A DNA stretch of 64,000 nt from contig CM023448.1 of NCBI GenBank assembly GCA_013339765.2, forward strand, positions 191,313,909 to 191,377,908. Reading direction: 5' to 3'. The DNA comes from Haemaphysalis longicornis (taxonomy: Eukaryota > Arthropoda > Arachnida > Ixodida > Ixodidae). The translations under genes and the position numbers were made by a program. The notes beneath the pieces are model-generated. The model saw only the letters and a list, made by a program, of their open reading frames with translations, was not told the origin of the DNA and made no database searches. How positions within the stretch are numbered: position 1 is the stretch's first letter; each line of letters starts with the position of its first letter. Shown in pieces: positions 47,101 through 60,000 of the stretch.

Positions 47101-47505
47101 TTTGGAAGCACTAGCCCGTATAAGAGTGTGTATTGCACTGCCCGCATAACTGTTCCTCTTTTGTTACCTTATATTTCAATCGCATCTATCGTGTAATTTT
47201 CTGCCGCTGATATCAGTCGTAAGGACTCACAGAGAAAAACTAGTCACTGACGTAAAAAAAAAACGCGGCCATTTTGATGAGCGCCTAGGAAATCGCGGAT
47301 TCGATTGGCGGCCACGGCGCCGGAGCTCGTGACGGAAGTTAGATGGGAAAATCACCGTCTCGCGTCACTGGTGAATGAAGCACGAACTCGGAAATGCAGA
47401 CAAGCACGTGTTCAGTACCAGTTTTAGTTCTATTTTCATCGCATAACGGCCCATCTTATTCATTACGGCGAAGTGTAGTCATCACACTTCAAAAGGACGC
47501 CACAC

Positions 47506-47882
47506 CATCATCATCATCATCATCCAGCCTCACCCTACTCCGGTCCACTGCAGGACGAAGTCCTCTCCCATTGACCTCCAACCGCTCCTGTCCTGCGCTG
47601 CTCGAGTCCACAGTTTGCCCCCGAATTTCCCTATTCCATCACCTCCAACGGATTACTGGCGTTCGCCTTCTTGTAGACCTATCTCTTGGTATCCACTCTG
47701 TTATCCTAATTGTACACCGGTTGTCGGTTCGCCTCACTACCTGATACTGGCCATCCCATTTCTTTTTCTTCATTTGAACTATATCTTCTACTCCACTTTG
47801 TTCCCTGACCCAGACAGCTCATTTCCTGTACCTGAGTGTTATTCCTAACATTATTCGTTCGCAATTGAGCCATTGTTTGGCC
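47506..47882 (-). mobile_element. RTE LINE 3' fragment
   Basis: On the - strand it runs from AATAATGTTAGGAATAACAC (47850 region) through the same C-terminal coding and 3' end as the RTE at 5140-8566 (CTGGGTCAGGGAACAAAGT; GGACAGGAGCGGTTGGAGGT) to an (ATG)n tail at 47506-47523. It is about 377 bp and strongly 5'-truncated. Confidence 0.8.
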
Positions 47883-48136
47883 ACCATCACACAAAATATT
47901 CAGTAATATGTGGTTCGGTCAATATAGTTGCATTCGATGTTTCACTTATCAGTGGTTGCACGAAAGCTCGGTGAGCGCAAAGGATGCCTTGCGCTAGATT
48001 ACATACCACATATGTTCGTGACTCGCTTTGTCCGGCATCTGTCAGGGCCGGATGCAGTGTAATCCCGCAGAACACGTATTGAAAGAGGGGTATGACACGC
48101 ATGGCAAGGTTGGTAGAGCTATATTGACGGGGGAAT

Positions 48137-48326
48137 TTGATTGATTGATTGGTTTAACGCGCCGACGCAACGCAGGCGATGAGGCGCACCGAAGTGGACG
48201 GCTCCTGATTAATTTTGACCACCTGGGGATCTTTAACGTGCGCCGAAATCTCGTACACACGGGCGTTTTTGCTTTTCGCCTCCATCAGAAAAGCGGCCGC
48301 CGTGGCCGGGAATCGAACCCGCGTCC
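48137..48326 (-). mobile_element. tRNA-derived SINE (Ruka-like), 5'-truncated, 16-bp target duplication
   Basis: TGACGGGGGAATTTGA is present at 48125-48140 and 48327-48342, with no mismatch. Between them, on the - strand, the SINE begins at its B box (GCGGGTTCGATTCCCGGCCA) and runs to the CAAT tail. The tRNA A-box part was never inserted, because the duplication directly abuts the truncated end. Confidence 0.9.
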
Positions 48327-48342
48327 TGACGGGGGAATTTGA

Positions 48343-51300
48343 GGTGGAGCGATCGCCTTCAGCGCCGCCCCCCCTAGCTTCCCCGTCTCTCACCCCCTGG
48401 ATCCACCACTGGCGTTAAAGTATTTTCATGGCGTATTTGGCTCACTCTGCTCTCGGAGCGGAGGCCAGTAGAGAGAGATTCAGTGTGGCGGCACGGATCG
48501 CATGGGGAATCGGCACGTATTCGTTTCATTTTTATTGTGGCAGCCAAAACGGAAAGAAAACAAGACGCTAATGACGTTGATGGTGGTTAAAGAACCGAGG
48601 TTGATCCGTCCGAATCAGGGCACCTATTTGGGGCGCTTCAGATTTTGAGAGTTGCTTCGGTACGTGAAACTCATAAGCGCAAATGCCATACGCGCGGCTG
48701 GAAAGCATGGGAGTGGCAGATAGTACAAGTGTATTTTGCTGACCGCGATCGCTACATGCTGGTTGAAGCGGCAAGTGGCAATCGCTGATAAAGGCTTCGC
48801 AACTAGTGACGTGCACCCACATCGTATTCAGGTATTTTTACCCCAGGATTGCTGACTACTTCTCCGCTCCTGTGACGACGAAAGGAGAGGCTGACACGAA
48901 TACATGCAATCCCAGCCGTATATTTCGCTATTCTGCTGTATGCGCTATTGATAGGCGGCAAAAATACGGGCTACCATATATTACGGTAACGAAAGATAAC
49001 TACTCCTGGAAACGCCTCGGTTTCGGCTGAGCGGTGCCGCATTGCGGCTGACGTGCTATAGCACGGCATGATCATGGCCATTGCAATGTCACTGCAACAT
49101 GTTGTCTTTATCCCGTTACTTTACTTTTTAATTTTTGTTTGTACTTTCAAAAAATTATCTAAGTTGTACAATATCTGTAAAAAATTAAATAAGACTCAAT
49201 TACGTTACCTTTGGTTTAAAGTTACCTCCTTGAGAAATTTTGCGCCAATCCGAACATTCTTTGATCGGTTTTTGTAGCGTGAGCTACACTGGCCGAGGTT
49301 GAGCAGTTTCGCGTGGCTCCTGGAGAGCCGTGCTGCGCATGTGCGAGGAGCAGTGACGTCACACGGCACGCAGAACGTTGCTCGCTGCGGGGCGTCTCTC
49401 ACACACCCCACGCGCCCAGCGTCTTCGCCGACCTCCATTCCGCACGTGGAGGCCCGGTCCACTTGATTATCATGCCAGGGGTGGCCGGGTGTGGAACCGA
49501 TGGCTCGTACGTTGCAGCAACACCGGCGTGCGCCTGTGGAACCAGCTTAGCTCTGGGGCGATTGGTGACGCTGCGCCGGAGCGCTTGATAAATATACATG
49601 TGTCACATAATGCGTATACCGTGTGTGTGTCATTGAAGCAACTGTAAGCATGATAATCAAGCTAATCCTAGACAACCAGGAAAGCTAAGAATAACCAGCT
49701 GAACCTTAGCTCACGCTACGTATAGCCTGGCATAGCCGAGCTAAGCCACTGCTAATTTTTTTGCTGTTCGCGCCACCGGACCGTTTTCTGAGCCAACGCT
49801 CGGTTACGACGACGCCGCATTTAGACCTACCGAGTCACCTGATTCTTTCGCATCATGCTTTTAACCAAGCCCTTTAATTAGCTACCGCATGGTCACACAC
49901 TTTGTGAGGTCCTATGGTCAAACAGAACTCTGGCCTCACGAGGGTCAACCTGTCGTTCTATCTAAGCCCTTGCGCTCAACAAAAGTCTATATGTTCCATT
50001 GCTCACTCTTGTACACACCCAAACAAACAAATCCTGTATCCACTCCAATCGCTCTCTGTAAAGCGGTGTTTCAACTTCCCATCCAAACCTAGATGTAACG
50101 TTTCTACCACACCCGATTATTTCTCCCTATACGTTCCCTTCTTATCTTCACGAGATGGCCAACTTGCGCGCCCATCCTCAGTACAGCAAGGCAGATAGAT
50201 CCTGACTCCCCTCCCATGCCCTTAGCCCTTCTCTGCTCTCCAACGTATCTCTGAACTTCGACATCACCATCATTTCCCGAAACATGCCCCAAATTTGCAC
50301 TATTTTGGACGAAGGCAAGCCCAAAGTTTCCCCCCCCCCCCCCCCCCTCTACACACCTACACTGTGGCATGCACCGAAGCCTCCATACGCGAATCCCTCG
50401 GGGAGACCCTCACATCGGTCTGCTAACCCTATCTTCTACCAGCGGTCATGATGTCGGTCGACCGCACAGTACCCGTTTCTCCACTGCGCTGTTGTCCATT
50501 CGTTCATCTTTCCCGAGCTCGGATTAAGTGGTGGAGGCACTGGAGAGAAGGCGGTGTGGGTGGAGCACTTTTGACACTAAAGCTGCCTGCGGTGCACGCT
50601 AGGCTTTAGTTGACAATGACAATTACTCGTAACATCCAGCACTTTGTGTACCGTGTCGCACCAAGGATTTACGGGGCTAGTCTGGTGCTACAGTGTCGCT
50701 TCATAAGACGGCGAGAAAAGAAAAAAAAAAGCCGCGTAAAGAGTGCATTGCTTTCTCCTCGCCTTTTTTTATTTAAAACCTGATTAGCGGGCTACAGAAT
50801 TTCTTACTAACGCCTTGTGATGTACGCCACTCAATGAATCACTTGTCACGGGATCCCTCATCGCGACGTTAACGTAGATGACCTCTTTTTGTGGGCGCCG
50901 GCGACTTGATTGCGGTAACCGTGGCTGTTGTTGGTATCTCGATTCGGACGCCGACGCTTACGTAAATGGAATTTAACGAACAGGGCTAGCGGTAGGCAAC
51001 CAATTTTTCTCGAAAAAAAAAAAACGACGCTGATCAACACCGTGATGCGTAAAACGGCGCTGCTGCTTTGCTTGACCGGCAAACTTCAGCGCAACGTCCC
51101 TACCACGATACACTGATTCCCAAGCCGCCCCTTGTCTGTTCCACAATCGCATCACACCCACGGATATGAATACGAATCTTCTGGATCTGAAGGCCCGTAC
51201 AGTCACATCACACGGATTTCTCGGTATTCAGAAATTGCTAGCCATAGCTGTGTAATCAGCTCGCTTCACGATACTTTTGCAGCAGATCCAGCAATCCACT

Positions 51301-51368
51301 CGTCGCGCCCGTCATTGTGTAAAGAGGGTCGCCTAAGCCATAAAGCCAAGTGCTACCTCAAATTCAGG
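48343..51368. other. Unassigned DNA, one shared GTAGCG motif
   Basis: No gene was recognised. TTTTTGTAGCGTGAGCTACA at 49268 matches the start of the foldback element at 16339, suggesting a second member of that family. A poly-C run lies at 50331-50346. The open frames at 49313-49647 are GC-driven shadows. Confidence 0.35.
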
Positions 51369-52598
51369 CAGGGGCTTACCCTAGAAACCGGATTTTTAGG
51401 CACTAAAAAAACGCATTTTCAACGCCAAAAGTTAAAAGAACGTTTTAGGCCTCTAACGTCGTAAATATAGGCACCATAAATTTTTACATAAATGCAAATA
51501 ATTTCAACCGAAGACGTGCGCGACCTGCATTTACGACAGGAAAACCAGAAATGTTTTTGCTTGGGGCGGCACAAAGGCGCCAACAGTTGCACATAGCCGT
51601 TCAATTGTCCCATAAAACTACCGGACTAATGACGATCGGTTAGCTTATTTCAACAAGCGCATTGCTTACATTCATGTTCAATGGCCACTGTAGCTTGCTC
51701 GGGCGTCGCATATGGTGAAACAGGCATGAAAAAGAAAACGTAAAAGCTCGGAATACTGATTTATAAAACACGCTACCTTATGTCCGCCTGACGCAATTAA
51801 GTTACGACATAACGCAAATAATCAACGTATGAGAGACAGTGATTTATTAGAAATAACTTGTTCTTACATGAGTACTGCTAGGTGTAACTCTGCCATTTTT
51901 TTTTCTATACAATGATCCGAACTGTAAAAGAAAGATTTCAAAACAGTGCCAGATACATTTCCATTCGTTTTAGTGGTATATTTGAAAAGGTGTTTGACAG
52001 CCTTACAGATTTTTGATGGAAAAGCGTATTTTAGAGCCTGCCTAGAAAGTAAATTACAAACAAGCAAAAGCCGCGTGAACATCTTTTTTTTTTTTTATTT
52101 TGCTCTTCACATTCCTTCCCCCTGGCGGCTCTCCGCTGTTTCGCTATGGTGGCCCTTCTAGCCACCATAGTTTCGCGCTCGCCAACCTCTAGTGCCAGGT
52201 CAGCGCGGCGGCGTATGCTGGACGGCGCGTCCCATTTCACTGCTGCTAGCTAGTGTTTTCCGGGAATCGGGTGAACTATCGGACTAGGTTAAAAGGTTAA
52301 ACCCCATGTAGTTCAGAACAGTCAATTCCGCCCTGTGACATGAATAACGATGTCAACAAGCACTCGGAAGCGAAACGTGGGGGTAAATAGTGTTCATATA
52401 GATGCCGATTTCGAAAATAAGCATTTACAGGCATATAGGCATAAACGTCGAAATAGGCATTTATAGGCGCTATAAAAACCCCATTAAGACCTCTCTTAAC
52501 CTCTAATTTATGTTCACATATCAAAGTGGGATGATAGGATGGCAAAGAACAAAATAGGCATTTGCCTAAAATCCGGTGTCTACTTATCGCTCTCCCTG
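51369..52598. mobile_element. Possible 1.2-kb AGGC-rich DNA element (hAT-like?)
   Basis: CAGGGGCTTACC..ACCGGATTTTTAGGCA at 51369 and, inverted, CAGGGAGAGC..ACCGGATTTTAGGCA ending at 52598. Repeats of AATAGGCATTTATAGGC type cluster near the right end (52415-52570). CAGGG ends recall hAT elements, but no matching 8-bp target duplication is seen, and no transposase is present. Confidence 0.4.
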
Positions 52599-53259
52599 CC
52601 TCGCGACCCGGTCTCTATATTTCCTAGGCCTATAACATCCGTGAAATTCAGACGAACAAACCACTACTTAGTAGAGTGCAGGTTTGGGCTGACTGGTGTC
52701 TGTGATCCATGGTTTCGTTTAGCGTAAAACAGCAGACAAATATAAGTGAGACGATCGAGCACACGTGTCATAGTGCTGGTTTGTCTCCCTCCAGTTTGTC
52801 TACGTGTGCGCTAAACGAAGCCATGTATGGAGCACTCACTACGTCCGCAAAACTGCATACCTTTTCCGCTCTGACCCTTCCAGATACAACTGCCCTGAAT
52901 TCCATGCCGTTATCGCACACATTCTCTTCATTTGGCACCTCGCTCTTTAATCCCCTGATTTCCTCCTCCTTCCTCAATTCTCCCCTGCCTGACTTCTCGG
53001 TAACAGGACCTGCTTGGTCTGGCGCGGCAGAAGATGCTCATTTAGGGCAGTTGATCTGTGTTCTGAAAGGAATTATCTCTGTGTAGACATTAAAGACCGT
53101 CTTGCTACAAGCATCGGTGGAAAGCATCACACATGTAAAGAGCATTTCGGGCAGGACACAAGTGCAGAGAAGAGGATAGCAGTGTGATTTTAAGTTTACT
53201 ATGCGACGCTGCAGATGTCTGTCGAGGGGGTTCTCACCACGTGATGCGATGTGAGAGAG
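52599..53259 (-). other. Unassigned DNA; possible old repeat ORF on -
   Basis: The - strand frame 52977-52768 (EEIRGLKSEVPNEE.., ending LEGDKPAL) has a slight coiled-coil look but matches nothing I can name with confidence. The + frame 52709-53086 is its shadow or the reverse. Confidence 0.25.
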
Positions 53260-53675
53260 AATGCAACACTTTCTTGTCGCTGTAATTATAAACAATGAGT
53301 CACAACACTCGGGCCCTCAAGTACGGGGCTCGCGTTTAGCGGATGTCCGGGGCGTCCGGGCTTCCGCTGGCGGCCCGGTCGTCGAGCAATGCCTGGGAAC
53401 CTGGATGCGTGCTAAGCAGGGTGGCCTCCACTCTACGGTTGATGTTCTGGCTGGTTGTGTGATCAGGAACAACACATGTGGAGCAAATCTCCCGTGTGAT
53501 CGCAGTGCAGGAATTGGGCCGTTGGGCATTGTGCCATTAATTGTGGGCAGGACTGCCGGGACCCGAAATGTGTTTGTGTGGACCTGTCGGAGCGACACCG
53601 CCTCCGTTCTGGTGAGCAAGGGGTGAGGGGTTGGGAGTCTCTTCTTACAAAGGCAGAGCTCGATCAGGACCTCTC
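53260..53675 (-). mobile_element. I-type LINE 3' fragment
   Basis: On the - strand, HPLLTRTEAVSLRQVHTNTF resembles the segment after RNase H in tick I-type LINEs (compare RRLQTNTYPNP at 24740-24870). It continues open for about 120 residues but lacks the CxxC zinc motif. The right limit is where the Penelope-like termini begin. The identification is moderate. Confidence 0.45.
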
Positions 53676-53679
53676 TGTA

Positions 53680-54722
53680 CATACTTAAAACTGCGCATTC
53701 GGACGGGACAAGGTCGGACGGGACATGAGTTGCCTAACCATGACTGCTTGCAGTTTTTAGACATTAACATCACACTTTTATCAGACCACATGTGTTGGGT
53801 TTATAAACCGAAGGTACGAAAAGGGTTGTTGCCTTACCTGTCTGCGCACTTGAAGACAGTAAACAGGGCAGTTGCTTCTTCTTGCTTTCAAGGAGCACTG
53901 ACAAAATCTTGCCATCACAAGATTCAGGAAAGTTTCGATGCTCAGGTTGCCCGATTGATTGCTGCTGGGTTTCCCTTAATGGTTTTGACAGCGGTGGCCA
54001 AGTCCTTGCTTCAGAAGTTGAAAGGGAACACACCCCACAGGACAGACGGCCTTAGGCGCAAGAAACCGGTGGTGGTTCCATGCATCCATCGAGTGGCACA
54101 CAACCTCAAAAATGTGGCTAACAGGCACAAAGTGCCGATCGTTTTTTCTGCGCCTAACAAGTTGGCTAGCCTGTGCCCCAAGATCCTGAAAAGAATGGAA
54201 CAGGCAACAGGTTGCCTAAAACGACATGCGACGCCATACGTGAAGTGCGCAATCGGCGTGGTGCACATGATCCCGCTCGCATGCGGGCGGGTATACATTG
54301 GACAAACGGGCCGCTGTCTTAACGACCGTTTAGGGGAACACCAGCTGAATATGCGTAATAAAACTGGATCCCACCTTCCGCACCATTGCATGGCTTGTGA
54401 AAGCAAGCCATGCGAGCCAGTTTTGACTCAGACAAAGGTGCTGAGCAAAAGCAGAGAACAGCTGGCAAGGGAATTAATCGAGGTATTTTTCATTCGAAAG
54501 CATGGTGACCAGTGTGTAAGTGAACCATCCATATCTTTGTATAGAAATGAATATGAATTTCTAAACCGTCATATCATGTGATAAAGGTGGTGACATGTGT
54601 GCGCCCGTGCTGGTGTGGGTATATTAGCATGCTCCATTTTTCAATAAACTAGTTGTGAGTCTGCGCCCGTCCTGTGTCTTCTTTTCCTTGTCCCGTCCGA
54701 ACGCGCAGTTTTAAGTATGAAT
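53680..54722 (+). mobile_element. Penelope-like element, 3' part with GIY-YIG endonuclease
   Basis: A single open frame (53631-54581, 316 residues) holds the C-terminal part of a Penelope-type protein: LQFLDINITLL, GLLPYLSAHLKTVNRAVASS, then CGRVYIGQTGRCLNDRLGEH (GIY-YIG core with conserved Arg), HCMACESKPCEP, RELIEVFFIRKHGDQCVSEP and SLYRNEYEFLNRHI. The RT catalytic part is missing. AATAAA lies at 54641. About 34 bases at the 3' end (54690-54722, GTCCCGTCCGAACGCGCAGT) occur inverted at the 5' end (53680-53713) with one mismatch. The first 30 or so residues of the open frame come from this inverted terminus and are not native. The endonuclease domain is intact. Confidence 0.85.
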
Positions 54723-55007
54723 ATGAACCAACTAGCCAAACAACATGATTTGCTGATCTCTTTGTACGTCGCGTGCAGTGAAGGGATTGAAGGCGATCGG
54801 CTGGTCCCGGGGTTTTGGGGAAAGGGGGGGAGGGGGCGGCCGGCGGTGGCATTGGCCGTGGGTAAAGAATAGTGGGCTAAGGAGTGCGCGTCGACGTTCC
54901 CTCCGGCGGTCTGTCCCTGATGAACCGGAAACAAAATTATTTGCGGCCCTTCAGGAGGCTGATTCGGAATTATCCGAAGAACCAGGAGAGAATGGCTGCC
55001 CCTTGTA
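54723..55007. other. Unassigned DNA between Penelope-like and RTE elements
   Basis: GC-rich, with a G-rich patch at 54820-54840. The + frame 54778-55008 ends DEPETKLFAALQEADSELSE, unidentified. Confidence 0.35.
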
Positions 55008-57048
55008 AAGCCTTTTGAAGAATGTAGGATCGCGCTGCAGAACCGATATTCAGCTGTTACCGAGGAAGCAGAGTTCACGACACAGGAAACCAGCTACAAC
55101 CTTACACGCATTATCACGGAGTGAGCAGTAGAAGTCGGGGGCATGATGGCTAGACAGGATACTGGTAAACTTTTCCAGGAGACGAAAGATCTAATTAGGA
55201 AACGGCAAACCATGACAATCTCCACCCCAGCTGACAGAATAGAACTAACGGAGCTTTCGAAGTTAATAAGCGTAAGACAGCTGACATACGGAAGTATAAT
55301 ATGGAGAGGATCGAATAGGCTGGAAAGAACGGGGGCAGCCTGAAAGCAGTGAAGAGGCGTCTAGGCGTGGGGAAAATCAGATGTATGCGCTCAAAGACAA
55401 GCAAGGCAATGTTATCACAAATAGAGATAAAATAAGCATAGTAGCTGAGGAGTTCTACCGAGATCTGTACAGTAGCCGGGACATTCAGGATAATGCCGAA
55501 CGAGAAAGTAGTTCAGAGGAGATAGACATCCCACCAGTAATGACAGTAGAATTAAGGAAGGCTTTGAAAGAAATGAAAGGGGGCAAAGCACCTGGGGAAG
55601 ATCAGAAAACAACAGATCTCTTGAAGGATGGTGGGAAAATTGTACTAACAAAACTGGCAAACTGTACACGCAATGCCTAATAACCGTGAGTGTACCGGAA
55701 TCTTGGAAGAACGCGAACGTCATCTAATGCATAAGAAAGGTGCCATGAAGGGCTTGAAATATTACAGGCCGATCAGCTTACTGTCAGTAGTCTACAAGGT
55801 ACTTACCAAGGTAATCACTAACACAATTTTTGCCACCTTAGATTTCAGTCAACCTAAAGAACAAGCAGGGTTCCGTAAAGGCTATTCAACAATGGAACAT
55901 ATTCACGCAATCAATCAGGGGATAGAGAAGTGTGCGGAGTATACTGAACCCCTATATATAGCCTTCATAGATTATGAGAAAGCATTTCACTCATCGAAAC
56001 CTCAGCAGTCATTCAGGCACTACGGAACCAGGGTGTAGACGAGCATTATGTTAGAATACTAGAGGATATTTACAATGGGTCCACAGCTACCATCATCCTC
56101 CATAAGTAGAGCAGTAAAATACCTATAAGAAAGGGAGTCACCTAAGGAAACACAATCTCTCCAATGTTATTCACCGCACGTTTACAAGAAGTATTCACAA
56201 CATTGGATTGGGAACAGGTGGGAGTAAGGTAGTAATGGAGAATACCTGAGTAGCCTCAGATTTGCTGATGACGTTGCCTTGCTAAGTAACTCGGGGGACG
56301 AATTGCAAAGCATGCTTGCCGAACTGGACAAAAAGAGTAGAACCGTGGGACTGAAAATTAATATGCAGAAAACTAAAGCAATGCTCAATAACCTCGGGAG
56401 AGCACAGCGGTTTGAGATAGGTGGCGAGGCAGTGGAAGTGGTAAGCGAATATATCTACTTAGGCCAAGTTGTGACCCCGGATCCCAACCATGAGACAGAG
56501 ATAATTAGAAGGATAAGAATGGGGTGGAGTGCATTCGGCAGGCATTCTCAGATAACGAATGGCAGCCTACCATTGTCCCTGAAGAAGAGAGTGTATGACA
56601 GCTGCATATTACCGGTAGTCACCTACGGGGCAGAAACTTGGAGGCTCGCTAAGAGGGTTCAACTTGAATTGAGGACGACTCAGCGAGCAATGGAACGGAA
56701 GATGACAGGTGTAACATTCAGGGACAAGAAGAGAGCGGAGTGGGTCAGGGAACAAAACCGTGTTAAGGACATATTAGTATAAATTAAGAAGAAGAAATGG
56801 ACGTGGGCAGGGCATGTAATGCGAAGGCAAGATAACCGATTGTTCTTAAGGGTAACAGAGTAGATCCCTAGAGAAGGCAAGCGTGGCAGGGGGCGGCAGA
56901 AAATTATATGGATAGACGAGATCAAGAAGTTGGCGGGGACAAATTGGTCGCAGTTAGCACAGGACCGGGATAATTGGAGATTAAGGGGAGAGGCCTTTGC
57001 CCTACAGTGGGCGTAGATGGGTTGGTGATGATGATGATGATGATGATG
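55008..57048 (+). mobile_element. RTE-clade LINE, second copy, 5'-truncated
   Basis: It opens in FEECRIALQNRYSAVTEEAE (linker between endonuclease and RT). The RT appears in pieces: LRKALKEMKGGKAPGEDQ, YRPISLLSVVYKVLTKVIT, IAFIDYEKAFHSS (motif A; the last Asp is His), RKGVT-stop-GNTISPMLFTA (motif B, near 56130), LRFADDVALLS (motif C, intact, 56255-56290), VVSEYIYLGQVVTPDPNHET and PVVTYGAETWRLAKRVQ. It ends in an (ATG)n tail at 57026-57048. Several stops and frameshifts make it inactive. The endonuclease is lost. It is in the same orientation and family as 5140-8566. Confidence 0.88.
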
Positions 57049-60000
57049 TAAAGCTTCGGCAAACCTCTTAGAGCGTTCATTGTCCCTACTTTTAAAAGAC
57101 CCGGCGTTCGGGAATCTCGCTCTAATGCGGCTGCTCTTCGACGTAGTGCATTGCGGCTTTTCGCCATAAGTGAGAAGCTTTATGAGACATGCGCTGGAAA
57201 TGCTTAAGTTCCAGTTTAACATCGACGCTTCATTTCGCATTGAAGACCGACGTTCTCTGAGCCTAATCATGCCGGGTGCTCGGAAGCATTGTGGAAATCG
57301 AGTCCTATTGGTCATGCCATGCAGCATGATTTGGTTCAAAACGAACTTACCATCTCTCACGATAAGTACAATTTACGGGATTACGCGTCCCGTCCCTTAG
57401 CCACCGTTGGAGGGACCTTTTAATAATTGTGCTCTTAAGTAACTTACACAACTAACAAGCGGAGCCGACAGCGATAAGAGATTCGACAAGCTTAGGGCGA
57501 AAAAATTTGCTAACCGGTTATGTTTCTGCTCACGCCAGCCGTATACATTTTTTTTTTTACTTTTTACTTCGTATGCACACTTACGTCGCAAAATGGCAAC
57601 TCTGCGTGCTGCTGTGTAGGCACCAATAAACCACGGAATGATGAGATCTGAATGTACCTGCACGGTGTGGCTGGAGCTGAAAACACAGTTTAATACCATA
57701 GATAATATGAAGTGCCCTTAGAAGACGAGTTGCATTCTTTAAATAAGACAGCACTAAGGAGTAATCCGACCAGACTGTGTGTACTAAATTTTTAAAGACA
57801 CCTAAGCACTCTAATGACGTAGTTAACGCGAAAGCATTGCGTACTCCTGCGTACAGCAAATGCATTGGTACGCATCTCTTGCGCACTGCACCCTCGCGTA
57901 ACGCGCGCTGAAACCGTCTTGCTGAGTATACAGGCTGAGCGGGATGGAAATGGGTTGTGAAAAAAAAAGCCCTGGCTATATCAATCCCCATTCGGATGAA
58001 CTTTAATGGTCAGAAATGGTAAACGCAAGCTTCGGTTGAAGCGGGTCCAGCGGCGTACGGCTTGGGCGTTACAGCGGCCGGCGTAACGACGGCCGTATGG
58101 GGTCGTTCGCCGTGGCCGCCGCAGTGCGCGAGAACACCGATGCGCAAGTACGTTGCAGATAACGCGCCCGTGTGGTTGGGCTTTGAAGAGGTAAACGAAG
58201 ATTTGACATCCCCCTGAATGCAGGTATAGGGCTACAAAGGAAAGCTGTACAGCTTTTTCAGAAAACTTCGCAGCCGAAAAAAAATTCTTTCTGGCCAAGC
58301 AATGCAGCCGTATGGCTGCTGCATTCACGTGTATGTCACATTTTCCTTCACGGAAACTTCTAGCCTTTGGGGCTGTGCCTGCACGTGGTCGAGTGTTCCA
58401 TGTGATGTTCGCATTGCCTTCTTAGCAGCGGCGGGAGGCCTCCCAGGGACGCCACCGGGCAAACGAGCGGCGCACTTAGGCACGATCATACACTGAGAAG
58501 CTGTGCCCACGTCTTACGACGAGGAGGGCGACAAGCCACTTATTAGAAGATTAACCTAGACGGATACCATATGGCTTGTACATACTGCGTGCTGGGCTAA
58601 TTAACCAAAAGTTCTGGCGTCGGTGGTACTTGCCGACGGTGAGCGGACTGCGCAAGGAGCGCGCTTCCCCTCACCGGAACCTCTGCACCGTGACGTGTAA
58701 ACGCAGTGATGACGCGTAAACGCGCAGAGTGATGGTAGGCGTTCAAGTAAGCTGAATAGGGGCTACAAAGATTGCAGTCAAAACCGTGACCTTTCCAATT
58801 TGCGTAAAGAAAAGTTATACTTGTCTCAGAGACCGTTGTCCACGCAGCCTAACGACTGCGCTATTGTTCTTGCTCTGTCCGGAAAGTGTTTCAGGGACCC
58901 TTAACCCTGCAACGCCCAGACAATGAAAATAATAGATAAAAAAATTCTAATGCTTTATGACCATACAGTTTGTGACTCAAACAACAAAGAAACGCGAGGG
59001 AAATTTTTCTTCTCGCAGGGATATAAAATTACATAAGGTATCATGAACGCATAAAAAGTAAGTATATATATACCTACATATAATGTATATAATGTTGCAT
59101 ATACTCATATACATGTAGGTATATGTATACCTACATATAAAGTGTGTATTTAATGTATCACATACCCTGCAAAAGTGTATCATACACACATTGAAAATAG
59201 GTGTAGACTCACCGGCCACGCTTACGATGGAGGAATACACTTTTCAAACTGTATTTGGGACTTCATGCGGCCAGTTAATGATCTGCAGTTTTTGAAGAAC
59301 ACTTAGGAGGTGTCAGGAATGATATCGTGGGCATTTCTTGGCGGTGGAAAGGCCAAGGTGCAGAGTAAAAAATTGTGAAAGATGGCGGATCTCATATGAC
59401 ACGTTGGGCATTACAAGGTTAAAGGTTAATTTTGTTGCCAGCTTTCGGTGTGCATACCAGGTGCGTGCAGGCAGATGATGTAACGATGCATTTCGGTCCC
59501 AGCTATTCAATAAATTCTGGAACCGGCAGGGAAATTACACCTTCGAAGGAGCGCGCGTAAAAGTAGGCGGAAGTGTGCTCATCTGGAAAATACGTAAAGT
59601 ACACATAAGGTTAAAATCCCTGCCAACTTATCACATTATGGTCATAATATTTATAGAGCATAATAACAAAACATAGCTACACACGCTAAAAATTTCCTTG
59701 TTTACAAACATTGAGTAGAAATCTGGCAGGGTATATACTACTTAAAAACGGAAGACATTGACAGCCCATTTTGATGGCTAAATGCTACTGTCACGCACGT
59801 TCCCGGGTTAAACCCTTAACAAGGAGGCTAGAGCGAACTATGGGTAAATAGGGAAAATAACGCCCCACTTTACCGCGTTGCTTTTGAAACAAACATCCCA
59901 CGTGAGTTCGCAAAAAGTCGCAGCGCAAAAACATCTTCATAAATAAAAGAAACTCCTCGCTTAATATCTACCTCAAGTATGGGCCACCTGCGCAGGAACG

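Noticed and set aside
53261..53626. 121-residue + strand protein
   Set aside because: The opposite strand gives a better match to an I-type LINE C-terminal segment; the + frame is its shadow.
59040..59160. Possible hairpin RNA in TATA-rich DNA
   Set aside because: The pairing comes from low-complexity TACATATA repeats and is not specific.
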